Shown in pieces: positions 8,768 to 16,553 of a DNA stretch of 64,000 bases. Source of the DNA: Desulfallas thermosapovorans DSM 6562. Lineage in GTDB: Bacteria > Bacillota > Desulfotomaculia > Desulfotomaculales > Desulfallaceae. The notes under the pieces were generated by a model. That model saw only the letters and a program-made list of their open reading frames with translations, searched no databases and was not told the DNA's origin. Location: the NCBI RefSeq assembly GCF_008124625.1, contig NZ_VNHM01000010.1, positions 1 to 64,000 on the forward strand, written 5' to 3'. Numbering within the stretch: the first letter of the stretch is position 1; each line of letters starts with the position of its first letter. Made by a program: the position numbers and the translations under genes.

Positions 8768-10291
8768 TTACAAGGACACTCTCATTCTTTTCCTTTTTAT
8801 TACAAAATCCAATACTGCATTAGGCATTTGATTGCTATCTACCACCGTGGTGTGCCGTACCGAACGCTCGGCAAGCCCGTTTAAACCCGGCGGCACAGGC
8901 AGGCCGCTAAATTCGGAAAGCATTTGCAGCAGCGCAAATTCATCCCGCCCTGCAGTCTGCTCTTCGTCTAAAAGCGCCCGGGCAACGCTGGCATTAAATT
9001 TAAAAGGACTGGCGGTGGAAAGCACCACGGTGGGCCGGTTGTCACCGGTGGTCCGCCGGTAGCGCTCGTAAACGTATAATCCTACTGCAGTGTGGGTATC
9101 CACTACATAACCATACCGGTGGTACGTTGACTTGATAGATGAGATGGTGGCAGTATCGTCAGCAAAATCCGACCAAAATATGGTCTGCACCCTTTCCCGG
9201 GTAATATCGTCCACCGTATACCGCCCTTTGGCTGTTAAATCGGCCATCCACTGCCGCACACGAAGGGCGTCATGATCAGTAAGTTCATACAATAATCGTT
9301 CCAGGTTACTGGAAATCAATATATCCATAGAAGGAGAAATGGTGCGTTTAAAAACACGGTTACGGTCATAGGTGCCACTGGTAATAAAATCAGTGAGCAC
9401 ATTGTTTTCGTTGGCGGCGCATACCAACCGGTGTACTGGCAATCCCATCTGTCTAGCATAAAACCCGGCCAGAATGTTGCCAAAATTACCCGTGGGTACT
9501 ACAAAGTTGACCTCATCACCGGGCTTTAACCGCCCCCGGGACAAGAGATCCGCATAAGCCGAAAAATAATATACTATCTGGGGCACTAACCGACCCCAGT
9601 TTATGGAGTTGGCCGAAGAAAACTTATAGCCGTGCTCCGCCACGGTTCGCTGCATGGTTGTGTCGCCAAATATGGCCTTAACACCGCTTTGGGTATCGTC
9701 AAAGTTGCCCCGCACGGCATAAACTCCCACATTGCCGCCTTCCTGGGTTACCATCTGCATTTTTTGTACTTCGCTGACTCCCTTTTCCGGGTAAAATACC
9801 ATAATGGCGGTGCCCGGGACATCTTTAAAACCCTCCAGAGCAGCTTTACCGGTATCCCCCGAGGTGGCTACTAAAATAAGGATGCCCGCGTTCTCACCGG
9901 TTTTTTTCATGGATTTGACCAGCAGGTGGGGCAGTATTTGCAGGGCCATATCCTTAAAGGCACAGGTAGGCCCATGCCACAGTTCCAGCACGTTTAACCC
10001 CTCGTCCAACTCAGCCAGCGGAGCCACCTCCGGGTGATCGAAACTGGCTGAGTTATAGGCGCAATCCACCGCTTTGCGTATTTGTTCCGTAGTAAAATCG
10101 GTCAAAAAAGGCTCCAGTATTTTAACAGCCCGTTGTTGGTAAGAAAGACGAGCCATGGTTTGAATATCTTCCGTAGACAACGTTATCCGCCGGGTAGGCA
10201 CGAATAGCCCGCCATCAGGGGCAATACCCATTTTTATGGCCCCTGCGGCGGGCACCGGATCGTATTTCCCCCTGGTACTTGCATATAACAT
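8768..10291 (-). CDS. thrC: Threonine synthase
   Basis: 507 residues, the long form of the PLP-dependent enzyme that turns O-phosphohomoserine into threonine and phosphate. The PLP lysine is K113 in HGPTCAFKDMALQ; the phosphate-binding region is ATSGDTGKAA and an NxGxx loop occurs at VPTGNFGNILAG. Start ATG 10291 has GGGAGGAA upstream. It is not next to other thr genes here. No T-box or other amino-acid leader is visible in the 170 bases upstream. Confidence 0.95.
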   Translation of the reverse strand: MLYASTRGKYDPVPAAGAIKMGIAPDGGLFVPTRRITLSTEDIQTMARLSYQQRAVKILEPFLTDFTTEQIRKAVDCAYNSASFDHPEVAPLAELDEGLNVLELWHGPTCAFKDMALQILPHLLVKSMKKTGENAGILILVATSGDTGKAALEGFKDVPGTAIMVFYPEKGVSEVQKMQMVTQEGGNVGVYAVRGNFDDTQSGVKAIFGDTTMQRTVAEHGYKFSSANSINWGRLVPQIVYYFSAYADLLSRGRLKPGDEVNFVVPTGNFGNILAGFYARQMGLPVHRLVCAANENNVLTDFITSGTYDRNRVFKRTISPSMDILISSNLERLLYELTDHDALRVRQWMADLTAKGRYTVDDITRERVQTIFWSDFADDTATISSIKSTYHRYGYVVDTHTAVGLYVYERYRRTTGDNRPTVVLSTASPFKFNASVARALLDEEQTAGRDEFALLQMLSEFSGLPVPPGLNGLAERSVRHTTVVDSNQMPNAVLDFVIKRKRMRVSL

Positions 10292-10398
10292 GAAAAATTC
10301 CTCCCGCCCAAAAAAAAATTGCTTTAGTTACTATTACATTAAACACCACAAAGCCATCTCAGTCAATCAAAGCAGAAAAAGCACAACCTAATTACATT

Positions 10399-10443
10399 TA
10401 AAATAGCCGGTGATCCTTACTCCAAGATCATCGGCTATTTTAT
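10399..10443. terminator. Long bidirectional-type terminator
   Basis: AAAATAGCCGGTGATC pairs with GATCATCGGCTATTTT around a ten-base loop, flanked by A and T runs. It closes the gene at 10466-10861 on the minus strand. Confidence 0.85.
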
Positions 10444-10465
10444 ATAGTTGCATTTTAATCCTCTC

Positions 10466-10861
10466 TCAGTGTTCTTGGCCTGCGGCGGGTTCCCATTTAC
10501 CGAACACCTGCCCGCAGCGACAGCCGTAAGTTACATAATGATAGTGTGGATTTTCCTCAATGCTTAATATACGCACATTACTTTTGTATGTATATATGTG
10601 TTCCCCACAACCGGGACAGTTATCTTCTTTAATAATGTGCCTGGCCTTAATCAAAGACCATTTAGGCTCTCTGGTGGCATAGACATAATAGTCGGCAAAG
10701 CTAAACTTAGTAATATGATAACGGTCCAATACGGCCCGGATGGTTTTGAGCATTATCTCCCGGGTTTTACCTGTTTGGGTTGAAAGAAACGTGTCAACGG
10801 CGGCTCTCATGACATGCTGGTCATCAACGGTGGGAAACTCCAGTACATTAGCGGTTTGCAT
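10466..10861 (-). CDS. Conserved-looking protein with zinc-ribbon-like tail
   Basis: 131 residues. The N-terminal half is probably helical (FLSTQTGKTREIMLKTIRAV). The C-terminal half has CPGCG and CRCGQ about 30 residues apart, which could bind zinc. No enzyme motif is visible and I do not recognise the family. The start ATG 10861 has GGAGGGC upstream. It is a single gene between thrC and the adenine deaminase leader. Confidence 0.6.
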   Translation of the reverse strand: MQTANVLEFPTVDDQHVMRAAVDTFLSTQTGKTREIMLKTIRAVLDRYHITKFSFADYYVYATREPKWSLIKARHIIKEDNCPGCGEHIYTYKSNVRILSIEENPHYHYVTYGCRCGQVFGKWEPAAGQEH

Positions 10862-10977
10862 TTTCTGCCCTCCATAAAAAACTAACTATATTTTACATTA
10901 TTAATTGACATTTTGGATAGATTTGATACATTGAAAACGATTTGCTAAATATTCAGGCATTAACCACCGGGGAGTGT

Positions 10978-11158
10978 TATAATTAATATGTTTAAAAAGA
11001 CTCTGCCATTCATCTTCAGATGTGTTCCGGCAGCAGCCGTTCACATTGTTGATATATTATAAAACGAAAGGAGCGAAAGCCTGGCCGGGAAAAATCTGTT
11101 GAGTTTTCAGCCCAATTTTGTAGAAGGCTGATTCAGTAAAAACCAGGCCAGGATATCC
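10978..11158 (+). promoter_or_regulatory. Promoter and structured leader of adenine deaminase
   Basis: An extended -10 (TGT then TATAAT at 10978-10983) lacks a good -35. Downstream, AAAGGAG (11067-11073) is a strong ribosome site 85 bases from the ade start. Between them CCTGGCC (11080-11086) pairs perfectly with GGCCAGG (11146-11152), enclosing a second hairpin TCAGCC/GGCTGA (11107-11112 and 11126-11131). Folding brings AAAGGAG near ATG 11159. From CTG 11081 a 16-codon frame is also possible. It matches no riboswitch I know. Confidence 0.5.
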
Positions 11159-12958
11159 ATGCAAAACTATCACAAACTACGTCCTATTAATCGAGATGAG
11201 CTATATAAATTAATTGCCACCGCCCGGGGCAAAGAACCCGCGGATTTTCTTATCAAGGGCGGTACGGTAATTAATGTTTATACCGGTGAATTAATGGTGG
11301 CCAATGTGGCGGTGAAAGGCCGACACATTGCTTACTTGGGCAACGACGACTGCATGGTGGGGGAAAACACAGAGGTGGTGGATGCTGCCGGTCAATACCT
11401 GTGCCCCGGCTATATTGAACCCCATGCCCATCCATTTCAAACTTATAATCCGGTTACCTTGGTGGAAAAAGTAATGACTTTGGGTACCACCACCCTGGTG
11501 TGCGATAATTTGTTCTTTTTTATGGCTATGAACGATGAAGAGTTGGCCAAGCTATGGCAGGAACTGGCCACATTGCCCGTGAAGCTACTGTGGAGCGCAC
11601 GCCTGGATCCCCAAACTTTTTCCCGGAGCAGGATGGAACGTTTTGACCCGCAAACTATTAAACGCTTGCTTAATTTTGTGATGGTACGACAGGTGGGAGA
11701 ACTTACCGACTGGCCGTCGCTGGTGGCGGGACGTGAACAAATGCTGGATAATGTCATAACGGCGGGCCGAATAGGTAAGCGGGTAGAAGGTCACGCACCG
11801 GGTGCTTCCGTGAGGACATTGAACGCGCTGGCAGCCGGGGGTGTTTCGGCGGATCATGAAAGCATCACCGGAGAGGAAGCCTTGCGCCGCCTGCGACTGG
11901 GTATGTACGCCACGTTAAGGCACAGCTCGTTGCGTCCCGATCTACCTCGACTGGTTAAAGAGTTATTGAGTGAAGGTGCGAACTTTTCACGAGTTATGAT
12001 TACCACCGATGGAGTAACTCCGCCCAGTATGAGACACGGTTTTACCGATGCTATTTTACGCCTGGCTATGCAGGCCGGCCTACCCCCGGTGGAAGCATAC
12101 CGCACAGCTACTTTAAATCCGGCCGTGTACTACGGCATGGACGATGAACTGGGCGGCATTGGGCCGGGCCGGTTGGCAGATATACTGTTCCTAAACAAGT
12201 TGGACAACCCAACCCCCGTTAAGGTAATGGCCGAAGGCAGGTGGGTAGCCGACGGCGGACGGCCACTGATCAAGCTGCCTGTACCCGCCTGGCAGGATTA
12301 CCATATTACCCCGGTCACCGGCACCACCGCCGGCCTAACACCTCGCGATCTAGTTCCAAAGGTGCGGGAAACAAAATCCACTACAGCATTTTTCCCGTTG
12401 ATGCATTTAGCTAACCCTGTGATAACCAGGCAGCGTGACATGGAACTGCCGGTACGAAACGGTTTCATTGACATAACCGGGCAGAAGGGGTTAATTTATG
12501 CCGCCCTTTTAAACAGAGATGGGGAATGGGTAACCAATGGCTTGTTAAGCGGCTTTGCCGATAATCTGGAAGGCATGGCCTGCTCAAATACAATAACAGG
12601 TGATATATTGGCCCTGGGCTACGACCCGTTTGCCATGCTACAGGCCGTAGTGCGTATGTATGACATGGGCGGTGGGCTTGTAATTACAGAAAAAGGCCAA
12701 AACATCTTTGAACTGCCCCTGCCTTTGGGGGGCATTATGAGCCCAGCACCTTTGGATGAACTAATTGACCGGTGCAGTACACTATACGAGATACTGGCCA
12801 AGCGTGGACACACCCATTACGATCTACTATATACACTGCTGTTCTTGTCAGCCACCCACTTGCCTGAAATACGCCTTTCGCCAGGTGGAGTAATATCTGT
12901 AAAAGATAAAAAAATTCTACTGCCGACAAGGAAACTGGGTAATAACATTCAATTATAA
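11159..12958 (+). CDS. ade: Adenine deaminase
   Basis: 599 residues of the AdeC amidohydrolase family, which deaminates adenine to hypoxanthine in purine salvage. Metal-binding motifs are in order: GYIEPHAHPF near residue 88, EGHAPG near 203, DHES near 223 and TTDGVTPP near 281. A C-terminal domain carries LLSGFADNLEGMACS. Length matches the family. The start ATG 11159 has only a weak site (CCAGG) close by; the strong AAAGGAG is far upstream across a hairpin. It is a single gene and no other purine genes are adjacent. Confidence 0.93.
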   Translation: MQNYHKLRPINRDELYKLIATARGKEPADFLIKGGTVINVYTGELMVANVAVKGRHIAYLGNDDCMVGENTEVVDAAGQYLCPGYIEPHAHPFQTYNPVTLVEKVMTLGTTTLVCDNLFFFMAMNDEELAKLWQELATLPVKLLWSARLDPQTFSRSRMERFDPQTIKRLLNFVMVRQVGELTDWPSLVAGREQMLDNVITAGRIGKRVEGHAPGASVRTLNALAAGGVSADHESITGEEALRRLRLGMYATLRHSSLRPDLPRLVKELLSEGANFSRVMITTDGVTPPSMRHGFTDAILRLAMQAGLPPVEAYRTATLNPAVYYGMDDELGGIGPGRLADILFLNKLDNPTPVKVMAEGRWVADGGRPLIKLPVPAWQDYHITPVTGTTAGLTPRDLVPKVRETKSTTAFFPLMHLANPVITRQRDMELPVRNGFIDITGQKGLIYAALLNRDGEWVTNGLLSGFADNLEGMACSNTITGDILALGYDPFAMLQAVVRMYDMGGGLVITEKGQNIFELPLPLGGIMSPAPLDELIDRCSTLYEILAKRGHTHYDLLYTLLFLSATHLPEIRLSPGGVISVKDKKILLPTRKLGNNIQL

Positions 12959-13124
12959 TCACTGTGTTTTAGGCACTGGAAAGTTACCCCCAGGACAGTG
13001 GATTCTGCAGGCTTGTAAAATTCCATAACACTATCCCGAAAATAGCGTCAGGTAATTTTCATCTTCTGCTGGTGCCGCGTTGGCGGCATGAGTGTCCAGT
13101 CATAAATAAATTTATTGTACTTTT

Positions 13125-13279
13125 TTGCAATTTATAAAAAAGCTGGTATACTAAAATTTATACAAATTCATAACTGGATAAGTTGAGTGAAAGGAGCAAA
13201 GCCTGGTCCTAATAAGGCGACTAATTACTATATAATTAACACATAGAAAGCAAGTCTCATAAACCAGGTGGTATCTAAT
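13125..13279 (+). promoter_or_regulatory. Promoter and structured leader of the GerW-like gene
   Basis: TTGCAA (13125-13130), 16 bases, then extended -10 TGGTATACT (TATACT at 13147-13152). The leader carries AAAGGAG (13190-13196) and CCTGGT (13202-13207) pairing with ACCAGG (13263-13268), with an inner GACT/AGTC contact. This is the same plan as the ade leader. AGGTGG at 13266-13271 is the near ribosome site and overlaps the pairing. The gene-free stretch 12959-13124 shows nothing else. Confidence 0.5.
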
Positions 13280-13609
13280 ATGCTGAGTAACGGCAAACTG
13301 GCCGAAATTCTATCCGGCTTAAAAAAAAATTCCTTTGATCATATGGTTTTGGGTAACCCTGTAACCGTGCAAGAGATCACATTATTACCCGTTTTATCTG
13401 TTTCCACCGCCTTTGGCGGATTCATCACACAACAGGGTACCGGTGGCGGGGGAATTCGCCTGGATCCCGTGGCGGTGGTGGCGGTAAAAAAAGACACGGT
13501 CGACGTTTTTTCATTACGCACAAATCAATCCACCAGCCCCCTGGAAAACATTGCTGCAATAATATCCGAAGCATTGTCAAACGAAACACCCGGCCAAGTT
13601 AATAATTAA
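13280..13609 (+). CDS. GerW (YtfJ) family sporulation protein
   Basis: 109 residues from ATG 13280, which has AGGTGG eight bases upstream (GTG 13268 also opens the frame). The family pattern is clear: GNPVTVQEITLLPVLSVS followed by a glycine-rich loop GTGGGGIRLDPVAVVAV and the strand VDVFSL. Family members are sporulation proteins; in Bacillus GerW is needed for proper spore germination. The glycine loop is shorter than usual. The next gene follows after a 12-base gap. Confidence 0.8.
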   Translation: MLSNGKLAEILSGLKKNSFDHMVLGNPVTVQEITLLPVLSVSTAFGGFITQQGTGGGGIRLDPVAVVAVKKDTVDVFSLRTNQSTSPLENIAAIISEALSNETPGQVNN

Positions 13610-13630
13610 CTATAAAAAGGAGTGAACAGG

Positions 13631-13993
13631 CTGGCCAATAAGTTGTGGTTATCCAACCACAACTTATTAAAAACAATGAAACCAGCTGAAAACATGGCCA
13701 ATATAGTAAACTTGGAGAACCTGCGCTTGGAAAAAATTTTGCGTGAACTGTATAATGCCCAGAAATGTACCTTTTTTCTGGAGGACGCAATGGGTAAAGT
13801 AATGGACAAATTCTCGCTATCTGAACAGCAAGCCATCGAACTTGCCAAGCTGCTTATGAAAAATGAACTTATCTCTTCTAAAACATTTTTGCCGGCAACA
13901 TTCCTGCGTCCCGAGTATATTCGCAGTTTCCCTATTATTCTTACCACCAAGGCTATAGCTTTACTTAAGGAAGGATCTACAGACCATAAATAG
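13631..13993 (+). CDS. Hypothetical protein, unusual start region
   Basis: About 120 residues, mostly helical and charged, with a possible winged-helix-like middle (LSEQQAIELAKLLMKNELI). I do not recognise it. The start is unclear. GTG 13622 overlaps the ribosome site AAAAAGGAG; CTG 13631 sits eight bases after it; TTG 13643 and ATG 13676 lie further on. A perfect 11-bp hairpin AAGTTGTGGTT/AACCACAACTT (13641-13666) follows the ribosome site. It lies 12 bases behind the GerW-like gene, so it is probably co-transcribed, and a terminator follows. Confidence 0.55.
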   Translation: MANKLWLSNHNLLKTMKPAENMANIVNLENLRLEKILRELYNAQKCTFFLEDAMGKVMDKFSLSEQQAIELAKLLMKNELISSKTFLPATFLRPEYIRSFPIILTTKAIALLKEGSTDHK

Positions 13994-14010
13994 TAATTAA
14001 CAGTAATTTA

Positions 14011-14037
14011 TCACCTTATTTTTAAGGTGTTTTTTTA
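14011..14037 (+). terminator. Terminator after the GerW-like pair
   Basis: CACCTTA/TAAGGTG stem around TTTT, then seven T residues. Confidence 0.85.
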
Positions 14038-14097
14038 TATAAAATAGACCTAACAAATTGTTCATTTTCCGGTATAATGGGTCAAAGGAGTGAAGCC

Positions 14098-15060
14098 ATG
14101 AAAAATGTTATCCAACGCCACTGGTTTACCACTGTGCGCTTCGATCCGCCCACCCCGTGCGGGGATACTATTTTAAATCATGCGGTTACAGAAGTTAACA
14201 CAGAGCAACTACAAACGACCTGGCAACCCAATAGGACAAACCATGCCCGGGTCGCGGAGTTGGACACAGGAAACAGGCAGCCGACCGGACAGCTCAATGC
14301 GCAAACCATGTACTGCGGTACTGACCGTGAAGTTGGAACCCGGTTACGGGTGGATTTGGTAAGTTTTAAAATCCTGGAAGCAACCCTGGAAAACCACTCT
14401 CCACCAGTGGCCATTACGGACATACCTCAAATACGTGGAATAGAAGCCTACCTAAAAAGCGGTCCGGCGCTTCGTGACGCACTGGCCCACTTGGATTATT
14501 TCCCGCGGGAACTGTTTGCGGAAACGATACGCGGCATTATACAAGCGGAAACATTTATATATAAAGAACGTGGTTTTGCTTCAGCCAGTGAATACAATGA
14601 ACACTGGAACAAGACCTTTGCCAATTCTTGCCGGTATTACAGCAATCTCAATAGAATTACTCAACGATGGGTAGATTATGCTGATTATATGCGTACCGGC
14701 AACCTTTTTAACAGGTATAAAACACAATCCGTCTATACACTAAATGATAAAGGCGGATATTTCATTGTCGCCACATTTTGTGATTCATTTCATGAATTAA
14801 GCGTCGAAATAGAAACAGACAAGGACCTGGTAATTACCAAAGCCAACGGCACGTTACTACGTGCACCGGATAATGTTTGCCGCGAAGCCACCTTCTTCCT
14901 GCAACAACTGCCAGGTCATAGCGCAGCCTCTCTTAATAAAAAGAAAATTGCTGTTCTGTTGGGCAAAGGAGAAGGCTGTGTGCATATTATTGACACGGTG
15001 TATGATGCACTGACGGCGGTTATTATGGCAAACCAGCGGCGTAGCAATTCAATCATTTAA
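14098..15060 (+). CDS. DUF2889-like protein
   Basis: 320 residues from ATG 14098, which has AAAGGAG seven bases upstream; ATG 14077 would place the start in front of that site. The middle contains CRYYSNLNRIT, in keeping with DUF2889 proteins of anaerobes, whose role is unknown. No membrane segment or catalytic motif is evident. The family call is from memory and tentative. It is a single gene. Confidence 0.55.
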   Translation: MKNVIQRHWFTTVRFDPPTPCGDTILNHAVTEVNTEQLQTTWQPNRTNHARVAELDTGNRQPTGQLNAQTMYCGTDREVGTRLRVDLVSFKILEATLENHSPPVAITDIPQIRGIEAYLKSGPALRDALAHLDYFPRELFAETIRGIIQAETFIYKERGFASASEYNEHWNKTFANSCRYYSNLNRITQRWVDYADYMRTGNLFNRYKTQSVYTLNDKGGYFIVATFCDSFHELSVEIETDKDLVITKANGTLLRAPDNVCREATFFLQQLPGHSAASLNKKKIAVLLGKGEGCVHIIDTVYDALTAVIMANQRRSNSII

Positions 15061-15245
15061 GTAGCCTTGTTTATGATTCGTCAATAAGGCTCACAACACG
15101 AAATAGCTATGGCTTCTACGATTTCTCCAAAATTATTTTAAGAGATTATATAAAATATTACACTAAATGGTAATATTTAACAGTGTCATTATCGTTTAAA
15201 TTTCGGTTTTCGAGGTAAAATAAGGTAAATTGAGGTGATGTTAAA

Positions 15246-15443
15246 ATGGGCCATAAAAAGATGGACTACCGGGTTAATTATCGTGATAACGGACAAATAA
15301 TCAGCATTGAAATAACCTGCTGTGGAAAACATATCGGTGAAATTCGCTATAAAAATGAAGAATCCAAACAATGTCCTTTTTGCGGGGCTGTGCATACCGT
15401 CAGAATCCAGCATAATCACTTTCACCTGACCCGCAGTGAATAA
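15246..15443 (+). CDS. Small protein with two cysteine pairs
   Basis: 65 residues. CCGKH in the middle and CPFCG about 22 residues later suggest a small zinc site. The ribosome site TGAGGTGATG lies just upstream of ATG 15246. The C-terminus is histidine rich (IQHNHFHLTRSE). I do not recognise the family. The next small gene starts 35 bases on, so the pair may be one transcript ending at the 15614 terminator. Confidence 0.6.
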   Translation: MGHKKMDYRVNYRDNGQIISIEITCCGKHIGEIRYKNEESKQCPFCGAVHTVRIQHNHFHLTRSE

Positions 15444-15477
15444 AGCAACTATGGCTTCACAAGGGGGGAAACGGTAG

Positions 15478-15615
15478 GTGGCTAAACCCGATAATGAAAA
15501 AGCCGGGGCGGGAAAACCCGGTGAGTTTTATAAACCTTACCGCATTAAGCCGGCGGAGGTATATGTAGAACTCAACCACAATGTATGCAATCCCAACAGT
15601 AAACCTACAAAATGA
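15478..15615 (+). CDS. 45-residue microprotein
   Basis: GTG 15478 follows AAGGGGGG at good spacing and runs 45 codons to TGA 15613. The product has an acidic/basic N-terminal half and then EFYKPYRIKPAEVYVELNHN, which looks constrained rather than random. It ends directly in a terminator whose stem overlaps the stop codon, which supports it being a real 3'-terminal gene. Family and role unknown. Confidence 0.5.
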   Translation: MAKPDNEKAGAGKPGEFYKPYRIKPAEVYVELNHNVCNPNSKPTK

Positions 15616-15639
15616 GCGGCCATGCGCCGCTCTTTTCTT
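15614..15639 (+). terminator. Terminator overlapping the microprotein stop
   Basis: GAGCGGC (15614-15620) pairs with GCCGCTC (15626-15632) around CATGC, followed by TTTTCTT. Confidence 0.85.
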
Positions 15640-15732
15640 GGGTGATAATTTAGCATTAATTCTTTTTTATCTCTAATAAGAAAAGGATTGCCTACCACCA
15701 CGCAGAATATAAAATAATGCGGAGGTGATTGT

Positions 15733-16140
15733 ATGGGTTTTATCCAAAGAATGGCTGATAGTGCCAAACAACTGGGCAACCGGGCTAAAGATTTCGGTGG
15801 CATAGCCGGTGACAAAGCCAGAGATATTACTAAAAAGTCCTCGGAACTAATTGAACTTACCAAAATGAAACATGAGTTGAGAAAAATGGAAAGGGAAATG
15901 GAAAATAACCTGGCCGGTATCGGAGCATTGTATTATCAACAACAATCAGGGCAGGACAGCATAGCGGAGGAATTACTACGGTTACTGGAGGCTACCAAGG
16001 AACTGGAAAAAGAAATGAAGGAACTGGAGGAACAAATTAACCAAATGCAACCCGAAGTACCCATTTGCAAAGACTGTAGCAAAGGGTTGCCCCCGGGCGG
16101 CAAGTATTGCAGCTACTGCGGCAAGCAAGTGGTGGATTAG
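15733..16140 (+). CDS. Coiled-coil protein with C-terminal zinc ribbon
   Basis: 135 residues. Residues 35-107 are highly charged and heptad-like (LEKEMKELEEQINQMQ), suggesting a coiled coil. The C-terminus has CKDCSKGLPPGGKYCSYCG, a zinc ribbon. Proteins of this design are common in Firmicutes and mostly unstudied. Start ATG 15733 has GGAGGTG upstream. It lies 32 bases ahead of the next gene and probably shares a transcript with it. Confidence 0.65.
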   Translation: MGFIQRMADSAKQLGNRAKDFGGIAGDKARDITKKSSELIELTKMKHELRKMEREMENNLAGIGALYYQQQSGQDSIAEELLRLLEATKELEKEMKELEEQINQMQPEVPICKDCSKGLPPGGKYCSYCGKQVVD

Positions 16141-16172
16141 GGACTACCACAATTAAAAGGGAGGTGGTAACA

Positions 16173-16421
16173 ATGGAACAGGATAAGGAACTGGAACTGG
16201 AGTTTTCTGAACAGACCCAGGCCATGATTGAAGAATTAAGCCGCAAAACCGGCCAACCCCCTGAAGTGGTGGTAGAAACTATTATCCATAATCACTTAAT
16301 GCATCAGGTACCCTTTATTGAAAAAAAAGCAGTCGAGTCCGGTAAAACCGTTCAGGAAATACTAAACCAACAATTTGTTCAGCTGATCGAATTTATGCTA
16401 AAACGCGATAGTTCAAAGTAA
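16173..16421 (+). CDS. Hypothetical 82-residue acidic protein
   Basis: The start ATG 16173 is set by GGGAGGTGG upstream. The product is helical and acidic at the N-terminus (MEQDKELELEFSEQT) and has a stretch resembling ribbon-helix-helix or antitoxin-like helices (MIEELSRKTGQPPEVVVETI). No toxin partner is seen. Function unknown. It closes the small operon beginning at 15733. Confidence 0.55.
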   Translation: MEQDKELELEFSEQTQAMIEELSRKTGQPPEVVVETIIHNHLMHQVPFIEKKAVESGKTVQEILNQQFVQLIEFMLKRDSSK

Positions 16422-16482
16422 AGCACAAAGCTGGCTGACTATAAATTAAGCATGTCACCATCATAGCCAATAATTGACATTT

Positions 16483-16522
16483 AAGCACCCCGGCATATAA
16501 GTTTAAAGCCGAGGTGCTTTGA
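16483..16522. terminator. Terminator between converging genes
   Basis: AAGCACCCCGGC pairs with GCCGAGGTGCTT (one mismatch) around a 13-base loop; A/T flanks let it serve both strands. Confidence 0.75.
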
Positions 16523-16553
16523 GCTACTTATAAATTAAATGTCAGTTTAATAA

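Noticed and set aside
8535-8831. 98-codon plus-strand frame between the in-frame-TGA gene and thrC
   Set aside because: It overlaps the better supported minus-strand 55-residue gene and the thrC end; no ribosome site.
11067-11158. Possible c-di-GMP-I or purine riboswitch upstream of ade
   Set aside because: GCGAAAGCC resembles one GEMM segment, but the tetraloop receptor, second helix and purine core are absent.
12959-13035. Short frame LGTGKLPPGQW... after ade, recalling a pseudouridine synthase tail
   Set aside because: Only about 25 codons, different frame from ade, no start, no other part of such a gene present.
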